NCBI GenBank assembly: GCA_027026295.1
Contig: JALVOR010000180.1
Location: forward strand, 1 to 5,023
Direction: 5' to 3'
DNA from: Anaerolineales bacterium
GTDB taxonomy: Bacteria; Chloroflexota; Anaerolineae; Anaerolineales; DRMV01
DNA: 5,023 bases
The notes beneath the pieces were generated by a model that had not been told where the DNA came from, did not search any database, and saw only the letters and a list, made by a program, of their open reading frames with translations. This document shows, in pieces, positions 1 through 5,023 of the stretch. Numbering within the stretch: position 1 is the first letter of the stretch; every line of letters begins with the position of its first letter. The position numbers and the translations under genes are program-made.

Positions 1-168
1 GGGTTGGGACGGCTGAAAGATATCGCTGGGCAGTTGAAAGTTGAACGACGGGAACGATACCCGCCCATACACGCCGCCCGTGCAGGCGCTCAGAAAGCCA
101 AACAGCCACAGCGCCCGCTGGCGCTTGAAAATTCGCCAGGCTCGTGAGAGGATGTCTTGGTAGGGCAT
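1..168 (-). CDS. Membrane protein, N-terminal fragment (runs off left edge)
   Basis: This is the first 56 codons of a gene whose 3' end lies outside the window. The ATG at 168-166 has a strong Shine-Dalgarno (AAGGAGA, 180-174) five bases upstream, which fixes the start. The visible protein begins MPYQDILSRAWRIFKRQRAL, followed by the hydrophobic stretch WLFGFLSACTGGV, probably the start of a first membrane segment. It aligns without gaps to the N-terminus of the gene just upstream (shared pattern A-W-x-I-x-(K/R)-(K/R)-Q-R-x-L-W-x-F-G-F-L), so the two are tandem paralogues. The gap to the upstream gene is 18 nt, suggesting one transcript. Function is unknown. The reading frame, start and paralogy are seen directly; that it is a polytopic membrane protein is inferred from its neighbour. 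Confidence 0.8.
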   Translation of the reverse strand, partial: MPYQDILSRAWRIFKRQRALWLFGFLSACTGGVYGRVSFPSFNFQLPSDIFQPSQP

Positions 169-173
169 GGGTG

Positions 174-180
174 TCTCCTT
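174..180 (-). promoter_or_regulatory. Shine-Dalgarno site of the truncated membrane protein gene
   Basis: On the minus strand this reads AAGGAGA, a near-perfect anti-16S match, with a 5-nt spacer to the ATG at 168-166. It lies in the 18-nt gap after the stop codon of the preceding membrane protein gene and is the main evidence that a real gene begins at 168. Confidence 0.75.
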
Positions 181-186
181 GGAATC

Positions 187-1194
187 TCAGGCTGTGTTCT
201 GGGGTGCAGGCATTGCTTCGGATGGAGAGGCCACAGGCGGGAGCGGCCAGTTTCCCGACAGCCATGAATAAAGCAATCCCCAGCCAACCGTTGTGAAAGT
301 TACTACCGGGGCGAGGAAGATTGCCAAAATCGCTCTGCCGCCCAGGATTAGCAGAAGAGAAGCAAGAACCAGTATCGCGGGGTGATTAACGAACCATACA
401 ACGAGAGTGGTGCCGCCCATCTGGAGGGCCAGCGAAAGGGCAAGCACCCCTATGAGCGCGGCGTACGATAGCGCCGTGCTGACCAACCACATTGTCACAT
501 CCAGCGCAAACGCGGTCAGCATGACCAACCAGAAGTGCGGTTTCCAGACCTCCCATGCCCGGCGCATGGCTTTCCACAAGGAAAGGTCTTCGATGGCAAT
601 AGCCCCGTTACCCAGGTGAATGTAGATCGTGATCAGCCATGCCGTGACGAAAAAAACGGGCAACAAAGGCACCCCAATCAGCGCAATCCAACCGCTGTAT
701 TGCACCGCGGCGAAGGCAATAAGCAACCCACTACCGATGACAATCATAGAGAACACGAACCCCACCGGCCAAGGGAAGAAAAAGATCCGCCAGAAAAAGC
801 GCCGCGCTGCCGCCCACAGATCACCAGCATTCAGGGTTTCACCGTTGAGGGCACGCACCGTACCATTGAGCAACGCCCCCTCGCCCAAAGCGAAGAAGGT
901 CACAAACAGCGCTATGGTAGCAAAAAAGATTGCTACCTCTGCCGCGTTCACCGCCATTGCCGTTCGTTCTGGCATGATCGCCATGACTTGCCCCCAAAAC
1001 GACTGCGGCCGCCACCCCGGTGTGATGGTGGTGTGCGACATGGTATGCAGGTACGCCTCGTTCAACGGTGGCACGTGGAAAGCATCCACCAAGACAGGGA
1101 ATCCCAACAATGACGCCAGGAAACCGAATACCCACAGCGGTCGCTGTTTTCGGGTGATTTCCCAGGCGGTAGAGAAAATAGTTCCCAGGCGCAT
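187..1194 (-). CDS. Polytopic membrane protein of unknown function, 335 aa
   Basis: The protein is very hydrophobic, with about six to seven membrane segments by eye: roughly residues 19-37, 83-104, 137-163, 168-192, 220-238, 240-258 and 270-310 (the last perhaps two). A cytoplasmic-looking N-terminus rich in Arg/Lys (residues 11-19) precedes the first segment. Residues 195-220 contain a GNGAIAIEDLSLWKAMRRAW motif followed by a Trp/His-containing stretch leading into the next helix. This resembles the helix-start pattern of large multi-pass families such as the glycerophosphodiester phosphodiesterase membrane-domain group; that is resemblance from memory, not a confirmed hit. The ATG start at 1194 is supported by collinearity with the paralogue at 1-168; only a weak, distant GGGAG (1211-1207) precedes it. 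It begins 9 nt after the guaA stop, so it is probably cotranscribed and translationally coupled. The C-terminal tail (316-335) is Pro/Ala-rich. No catalytic residues are recognisable. Confidence 0.85.
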   Translation of the reverse strand: MRLGTIFSTAWEITRKQRPLWVFGFLASLLGFPVLVDAFHVPPLNEAYLHTMSHTTITPGWRPQSFWGQVMAIMPERTAMAVNAAEVAIFFATIALFVTFFALGEGALLNGTVRALNGETLNAGDLWAAARRFFWRIFFFPWPVGFVFSMIVIGSGLLIAFAAVQYSGWIALIGVPLLPVFFVTAWLITIYIHLGNGAIAIEDLSLWKAMRRAWEVWKPHFWLVMLTAFALDVTMWLVSTALSYAALIGVLALSLALQMGGTTLVVWFVNHPAILVLASLLLILGGRAILAIFLAPVVTFTTVGWGLLYSWLSGNWPLPPVASPSEAMPAPQNTA

Positions 1195-1203
1195 TTGCCG
1201 CTT

Positions 1204-2763
1204 TCACTCCCATTCGATGGTCGCAGGTGGTTTAGTAGTTATATCATACACGACGCGGTTCACGCCGTCCACTTCGTTCACGATGCGGCGGGAGACCTCG
1301 GCCAGCAAATCGGCGGGCAGGCGCGCCCAATCGGCAGTCATGAAATCATCGGTGGTCACTGCGCGCAGCACGATGGTTTCCTGGTAGGTGCGCTGGTCGC
1401 CCATCACGCCCACCGATTTGACCGGCAGCAGCACTGCAAAAGCCTGAGAAACCTTCGCGGCGCTTTCCTCGCGGGCTGAGGAACGCAGCAGTCCGGCGGC
1501 TTCCAGCGCGCCGGTAAAAATGGCATCGGCGGCGCGCAGTTTTGCCACGCGCGCGGCGGTCACTTCGCCGAGGCAGCGCACCGCCAGCCCCGGCCCGGGG
1601 AACGGCGGCCGCCAGACCAGTGCCCGCGGCAGCCCTAACGCCTCGCCCACCGCCCGCACCTCGTCCTTGAACAGATAGCGCAGCGGTTCGACAAGGTCGA
1701 ACGCCATGTTTTCGGGCAGGCCGCCGACGTTGTGATGACTCTTGATGCGGTGGGCGTTGGCGCGATCAGGGGCGCGGGATTCCACCACATCGGGGTAAAT
1801 CGTGCCCTGCACCAAGAAGCGCGGCTGCCCCAGACGGCGGGCTTCCCGCTCGAAGATGCGGATGAACTTCTCGCCGATGGTGCGGCGCTTGGCTTCGGGG
1901 TCGGTCACGCCGCGCAGGGCTTGCAGGAACTCGGCGGCGGCATCCACCACCACAAGATGTGCGCCCAACGCGCCGCGGAACGCCGCTTCGACCTGCTCGC
2001 GCTCGCCGGCGCGCAGCAGGCCGGTGTCGACGAACACCGCTGTCAGTTGGTCACCCACGGCGCGGTGCACTAAGGCTGTCGCCACGCTGGAATCTACCCC
2101 ACCGCTGACCGCCGCGAGGACGCGTTCACCGCCCACTTGGGCGCGAATGCTTGCCACGCGGTCGGCGATGATGTTTTCGGGCGTCCAGTTGGGGGTTGCC
2201 CCGCAGATTTCCACGGCGAAGCGGCGCAAAATTTCACCACCGCGAGGTGTGTGCTGCACTTCGGGGTGGAACTGCACGCCGAAGTAGCGCCGCTTCAGGT
2301 CGTCCATGGCCGCCACCGGGCTGTTGGCCGTGCGCGCCAGCACCTCGAAGCCTTCCGGCAGGGCTTCGATGCGGTCGCCGTGGGACATCCACACCGGGTA
2401 ACGGCCTTCCGGCAGCAACGGGTTGGGGCGCAGCACTTCCAGATGGACAAGGCCATATTCCCGCTGGGGGGCAGGGTTGACCGTGCCGCCAAGGGCATGG
2501 GTGAGCGCCTGCATGCCATAGCACACGCCGAGCACAGGCAGGCCGCTTTCCAGCACATAGGGCGGAATTTGCGGCGCGCCGGGGGCATAGACCGAAGCCG
2601 GGCCGCCGGAAAGGACGAAGCCTTTGGGCTGCAACGCCATCACCTCGGCGGCAGAGGCGTCATGGGGAAATAGTTCGCTATACACACCCTGCTCGCGCAC
2701 CCGACGGGCAATCAGTTGGGCATACTGCGAGCCAAAATCGAGGACAACGATGGTATCTTTCAT
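1204..2763 (-). CDS. guaA: GMP synthase (glutamine-hydrolysing)
   Basis: This cytosolic enzyme aminates XMP to GMP using ATP and glutamine, the last step of guanine nucleotide synthesis. At 519 aa it has the usual full length. The class I glutamine amidotransferase domain spans about 1-188, with nucleophile Cys81 in GVCYGMQ and the rest of the triad, His166 and Glu168, in QFHPE. The ATP-pyrophosphatase domain follows, with the PP-loop SGGVDSS at 220-226 and the conserved [12 protein letters not shown] at 341-352. The C-terminal dimerisation/XMP-binding domain has [12 protein letters not shown] at 385-396, [10 protein letters not shown], and the family's terminal KPPATIEWE. All key residues are present, so it should be active. 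The ATG at 2763 has AGGGG (2775-2771) seven bases upstream, and the N-terminus [20 protein letters not shown] matches the family. It lies downstream of xpt, whose product is its substrate, and 9 nt upstream of a membrane protein gene. Confidence 0.98.
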   Translation of the reverse strand: MKDTIVVLDFGSQYAQLIARRVREQGVYSELFPHDASAAEVMALQPKGFVLSGGPASVYAPGAPQIPPYVLESGLPVLGVCYGMQALTHALGGTVNPAPQREYGLVHLEVLRPNPLLPEGRYPVWMSHGDRIEALPEGFEVLARTANSPVAAMDDLKRRYFGVQFHPEVQHTPRGGEILRRFAVEICGATPNWTPENIIADRVASIRAQVGGERVLAAVSGGVDSSVATALVHRAVGDQLTAVFVDTGLLRAGEREQVEAAFRGALGAHLVVVDAAAEFLQALRGVTDPEAKRRTIGEKFIRIFEREARRLGQPRFLVQGTIYPDVVESRAPDRANAHRIKSHHNVGGLPENMAFDLVEPLRYLFKDEVRAVGEALGLPRALVWRPPFPGPGLAVRCLGEVTAARVAKLRAADAIFTGALEAAGLLRSSAREESAAKVSQAFAVLLPVKSVGVMGDQRTYQETIVLRAVTTDDFMTADWARLPADLLAEVSRRIVNEVDGVNRVVYDITTKPPATIEWE

Positions 2764-2770
2764 TATTCAA

Positions 2771-2775
2771 CCCCT
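2771..2775 (-). promoter_or_regulatory. Shine-Dalgarno site of guaA
   Basis: The minus strand reads AGGGG with a 7-nt spacer (TTGAATA) to the guaA ATG at 2763-2761. It gives guaA its own ribosome entry even if the overlapping small ORF upstream is not translated. Confidence 0.6.
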
Positions 2776-2794
2776 GGATTCACGCGGCTTGCAA

Positions 2795-2861
2795 GAAGAA
2801 ACCACAGAAAACACAGAAATTTCTTTGCGTCTTTGCTTTGCGCCCTTTGCATTTTTTTTGC
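2795..2861. repeat. Intergenic repeat-like element (CACAGAAA / TTTGC tandem units)
   Basis: About half of the 132-nt xpt-guaA gap is made of short iterated words. On the plus strand there are two 9-bp CACAGAAAW units (2803-2811 and 2812-2820), then a 10-bp palindrome AGAAATTTCT (2815-2824), then five TTTGC words starting at 2824, 2832, 2837, 2846 and 2857, the last after a run of eight T (2852-2859). A 7-bp inverted pair, AACACAG (2810-2816) and CTGTGTT (2868-2874), brackets the TTTGC array. Base composition is much more A/T-rich than the flanking genes. From memory, near-identical CACAGAAAACACAGAAA and CTTTGCGTCTTTGCG strings are dispersed between genes in many environmental bacterial genomes, so this is probably one copy of such a family. 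Boundaries are approximate and a copy number cannot be judged from one window. Confidence 0.6.
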
Positions 2862-2895
2862 ACCTCGCTGTGTTCCGCGGCCCATCCTCCTCAGG

Positions 2896-3480
2896 CTAAG
2901 CCGTCCCCCCCTCAAACTCAATGCGGCCATCGTCATGCAGGGCGCTGATGCGCGCCAGCGCCTCAACGGGCACGCCAAGGGAAGCCAGCCGCTCGCGCCC
3001 GCCTTCAAAGGTTTTCTCAATGAGCGCGCCGATGCCCACGACATGAGCCTGCGCCGCCTGCACCAGCCGCACAAGGCCCAAAATCGTCTCGCCCGAAGCG
3101 AGGAAATCGTCGATGATGAGCACCCGCTCGCCGGCGCGCAGGTATTCGGGGGAAACCATGAGTTCCACTTCGCGCCCCTTGGTGTGGGAAGGCGTCAGGG
3201 TGAGGAAAATCTGGTCGGGCATGGTGACCGGGCGGTGCTTGCGGGCGAAGACCACAGGCACGCCCAGGTAATAGGCCGTTGCCATCGCTGGGGCAATGCC
3301 CGAAATTTCAGCAGTGAACACTTTGGCGGCTTGCACCCCGGCAAAGCGGCGCGCCAGTTCTTCACCGCAGGCCATCATCAAGGCAGGGTCAACCTGGTGA
3401 TTGATAAAGGAATCCACCTTGAGAATGCCCTTGCCAAGATAACGGCCTTCCTTCAAGATACGTGCTTTGAGCGCCTCCAT
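2896..3480 (-). CDS. xpt: Xanthine phosphoribosyltransferase
   Basis: Cytosolic purine salvage enzyme that transfers phosphoribose from PRPP to xanthine, giving XMP. The 194-aa protein closely follows the Bacillus subtilis Xpt pattern: MEALK start, LKVDSFINHQVDP (20-32) with the xanthine-contacting positions Leu20 and Asn27, SGIAPA (60-65), GVPVVFARKH (73-82), the PRPP-binding loop VLIIDDFLASGET (120-132), and IEKTFEGGR with Lys156. I chose the ATG at 3480 because GGGAGGT (3492-3486) sits five bases upstream and the protein then starts exactly where the family does; a TTG at 3504 would add eight residues but would place that Shine-Dalgarno inside the gene. guaA follows 132 nt downstream and consumes the product. 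An intrinsic terminator lies just upstream, and no purine riboswitch core was found in the leader. The related adenine phosphoribosyltransferase is less likely given the xanthine-type N-terminal motif. Confidence 0.95.
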   Translation of the reverse strand: MEALKARILKEGRYLGKGILKVDSFINHQVDPALMMACGEELARRFAGVQAAKVFTAEISGIAPAMATAYYLGVPVVFARKHRPVTMPDQIFLTLTPSHTKGREVELMVSPEYLRAGERVLIIDDFLASGETILGLVRLVQAAQAHVVGIGALIEKTFEGGRERLASLGVPVEALARISALHDDGRIEFEGGTA

Positions 3481-3485
3481 AACAT

Positions 3486-3492
3486 ACCTCCC
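3486..3492 (-). promoter_or_regulatory. Shine-Dalgarno site that decides the xpt start
   Basis: The minus strand reads GGGAGGT, spaced 5 nt (ATGTT) from the ATG at 3480-3478. It supports this ATG over the in-frame TTG at 3504-3502. Confidence 0.75.
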
Positions 3493-3512
3493 GCCAAACG
3501 GCAACCGGATGG

Positions 3513-3546
3513 AAAAAAGACGCCGCGACCCCGAAGAGGCGCGGCG
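3513..3546 (-). terminator. Intrinsic (Rho-independent) terminator
   Basis: On the minus strand a perfect 7-bp GC stem, CGCCGCG (3546-3540) with CGCGGCG (3527-3521), is extended past a C/U mismatch by C-G, U-G and C-G pairs closing a UUCG tetraloop (3535-3532). The stem is followed directly by TCTTTTTT (3520-3513). Position and orientation fit termination of the propeller-protein gene, whose stop codon lies 25 nt upstream. Only 32 nt separate the T-run from the xpt ATG, so it could also act as an attenuator for xpt-guaA; no competing antiterminator helix was obvious by eye. Confidence 0.85.
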
Positions 3547-3571
3547 AGATGACCAGGGTTCAAAGGGGCGT

Positions 3572-5023
3572 TCAGGGGCGGGGCCGAGGCCGCCATGCTG
3601 GGTCGAAATCCCACGCCGAAGAGGTTGTCAATTGAATGGTCTGGGAACCATCGATGGACATCAGATAAATATCATGGTTAAAGTTTTTCCAACCTTCGAA
3701 AGCAATCCAACGGCCATCGGGCGAAGCCGCGGGGGCGCGCATCGCCAGGCCGGGCACGCTCATTTCGATTTCCTGCAAACCGTTTTGGTCGAAGGGAGAT
3801 TTTACGAGATAAGGCAATTTTTCGTTGGGGCGCGTCTGGTTATATACAAGCAGCGAACCGTTGCCTGCCCATGTGGGGTAAGCATTGACCTTGTTCCCGC
3901 TGCGGGAAAACGGCTCAGGATCCCCAGCCTTGCCGGTTTCCGAGTCAAAAGAAGCCACCCAAATGCGGCTGGTGTCCGGGGCCACAAACGCAATATGACG
4001 GCCATCGGATGACCAGGCCGGCTGCATACCGATGACACGAGTATCAAAAAGCCGCGCGACCTTCTTGGAAGCAATCTCCAGCAAATAAAGTTGGGGCAAG
4101 CCATCGTGCAGGCTGGTAAAGACAACAAACTTGCCGTCCGGGGAAACCGCCGGATCATACCCGCCCCATTCGGGCGAAGTGAGTTCCGTATGTTGCCGCG
4201 TCTTGACATCCAACAGGTAAATCTGGGTGTTGAGATACGAGGTTTTGTGATTTTCGCACGGGGCGATGAAAACCAGATGCTCCCCATCAGGCAACCACGC
4301 GGGTTGGCATGCTCCACCGGGATATTGCGTCAATTGCCCCAACAGGCTGCCTTGCGTGTTGAGCAGCCAGATTTGCGCCACGCCGGCGGCACCCACCGAA
4401 GCAAACGCCAGTTGTCCGCTATCGCCCCACGGTGTCGGGGCAACGGTGGGCACAATAGTAGGCGTCGGTGCAGGGGTGGGCGTCAAGGTTGGCGTTGCAG
4501 AAGGCGACGGCGTGAAAGTAAGCGTGGGTGTGGAAGCCGCCACTGCGAGCATCGTGGCAGAAGGCTGCAAAGCCACCGGGGTATCCGTGCCAGCAGAGAG
4601 CGCAGGCGTGAGCGTTGGCGCTCCCGCTGCTTTCCCGAAAAGCACCTGCCTCACAGGCACACGAGCCAGATAGGGCAACACTCGCTGCTGCCAAAATGCT
4701 CGCCCTTCCTGTTGCACAGTGGCCGTTGTGGTAGTAAACGAAACCGGGTCGTAAGAATACCACCCGCCAAGCACTGCGACAATCAGCATCAGCCACAGCC
4801 ACGCGCGCAAACGCCGTTTACGCGACCGCGGCTGCTCATCACCTTCTGCAGGTGATTTGCCGGAAGCAGGCTTGCTGCCGCCTGTGGTGTCCTTGTCGCC
4901 AGGGGGCGGTTGGTCGGGCGGGGGCACGTCGGCATCCATCTCTTGGGGGCGCGTCCGCCAGCCAGCAACACCCGGGGGCGGTGCAATCGTCCAGGCATGG
5001 TCTTGCAAATGCTTCTGCTGGTC
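3572..5023 (-). CDS. Membrane-anchored TolB-like (PD40) beta-propeller protein, 5' end beyond the window
   Basis: The frame is open to the right edge (five codons, GAC to CAT, precede a TTG at 5008-5006). With no Shine-Dalgarno at that TTG, the true start is probably outside; an ATG at 4939 is a weaker option. Numbering from the TTG: residues 25-60 are Pro/Gly/Asp-rich and disordered-looking, RSRKRR (61-66) is a basic patch, and about 69-86 form one membrane segment, implying a cytoplasmic N-terminus and an exported C-terminus. A Thr/Pro stalk (159-194) leads to the propeller (195-478). PD40 motifs begin at 236, 286, 330, 378 and 426, e.g. PAVSPDGKFVVF and PAWSSDGRHIAF. The final PAWRP at 470 stops short, and QLAFAS at 199-204 can supply the missing strand, giving six blades. 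No catalytic domain is visible, so a scaffold or ligand-binding role is inferred; the specific function is unknown. A strong terminator follows, separating it from xpt. Confidence 0.88.
   Translation of the reverse strand, partial: DQQKHLQDHAWTIAPPPGVAGWRTRPQEMDADVPPPDQPPPGDKDTTGGSKPASGKSPAEGDEQPRSRKRRLRAWLWLMLIVAVLGGWYSYDPVSFTTTTATVQQEGRAFWQQRVLPYLARVPVRQVLFGKAAGAPTLTPALSAGTDTPVALQPSATMLAVAASTPTLTFTPSPSATPTLTPTPAPTPTIVPTVAPTPWGDSGQLAFASVGAAGVAQIWLLNTQGSLLGQLTQYPGGACQPAWLPDGEHLVFIAPCENHKTSYLNTQIYLLDVKTRQHTELTSPEWGGYDPAVSPDGKFVVFTSLHDGLPQLYLLEIASKKVARLFDTRVIGMQPAWSSDGRHIAFVAPDTSRIWVASFDSETGKAGDPEPFSRSGNKVNAYPTWAGNGSLLVYNQTRPNEKLPYLVKSPFDQNGLQEIEMSVPGLAMRAPAASPDGRWIAFEGWKNFNHDIYLMSIDGSQTIQLTTSSAWDFDPAWRPRPRP
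4427..4534 (-). repeat. Low-complexity Thr/Pro stalk-coding tract
   Basis: This segment encodes residues 159-194 of the propeller protein, almost entirely Thr, Pro, Ala and Ser (for example TPTLTPTPAPTPT). It gives degenerate short DNA repeats seen on the plus strand as recurring GGCGT/GGTGT words. It is likely a flexible extracellular spacer between membrane segment and propeller, and such tracts tend to vary in length between strains. Confidence 0.7.

Noticed and set aside
90..287. Minus-strand 65-codon ORF across the junction of the two membrane protein genes
   Set aside because: It overlaps both genes out of frame, and the frame starting at 168 has the strong Shine-Dalgarno and the paralogue match.
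629..1387. Long plus-strand ORF (252 codons) antisense to the membrane protein gene and the end of guaA
   Set aside because: It spans two well-supported genes, has low-complexity basic composition with no recognisable motif, and is typical of antisense open frames in GC-rich DNA.
2137..2673. Plus-strand ORF (178 codons) antisense to guaA
   Set aside because: It is entirely inside the highly conserved guaA coding sequence and lacks a ribosome binding site or recognisable motif.
3481..3571. Purine riboswitch in the xpt leader
   Set aside because: xpt often carries one in Firmicutes, but the conserved loop and junction words of the purine aptamer are absent and the leader is only 91 nt including the terminator.
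3600..3631. TTGACA-like -35 box on the minus strand near the end of the propeller gene as an xpt promoter
   Set aside because: It falls in codons for the propeller's QLTT segment and no reasonable -10 follows at 16-18 nt; transcription from it would also have to pass the terminator.
4091..4855. Plus-strand ORF (254 codons) antisense to the propeller gene
   Set aside because: Its Arg/Gly-rich product mirrors the Thr/Pro tract and PD40 codons; the opposite strand carries clear repeated protein motifs.

Overview
The window is a compact, moderately GC-rich bacterial segment with every supported gene on the minus strand. It therefore reads from the high-coordinate end to the low one: a membrane-anchored beta-propeller protein (5' end off the window), an intrinsic terminator, xanthine phosphoribosyltransferase (xpt), a 132-nt gap holding a repeat-like element, GMP synthase (guaA), a polytopic membrane protein, and the first 56 codons of a second, related membrane protein that runs off the left edge. 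No RNA gene, CRISPR array, insertion sequence or riboswitch was found.

The organism is probably a member of the Chloroflexota (Anaerolineae-like). This is an inference. It rests on the style of the propeller protein (basic patch, single membrane segment, Thr/Pro low-complexity stalk, then PD40 repeats), on the short tandem TTTGC/CACAGAAA intergenic repeat often seen in environmental bacteria, and on good Shine-Dalgarno sites with short gaps. No marker gene settles the phylum.

Metabolically, the core is xpt followed by guaA. Xpt makes XMP from xanthine and PRPP, and GuaA aminates XMP to GMP, so the two adjacent genes encode a complete xanthine-to-GMP route that bypasses IMP dehydrogenase. All catalytic motifs checked are intact in both proteins. 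The two membrane proteins follow guaA with gaps of only 9 and 18 nt, have matching N-termini and are probably cotranscribed with it; their function is unknown.

The intergenic regions hold the less ordinary features: a strong UUCG-capped terminator ending only about 32 nt before the xpt start codon, and the repeat element between xpt and guaA, which also contains a 40-codon ORF whose stop overlaps the guaA start (TAATG). Most of the window is ordinary housekeeping and hypothetical sequence. I see no convincing evidence of an undescribed multi-gene system.
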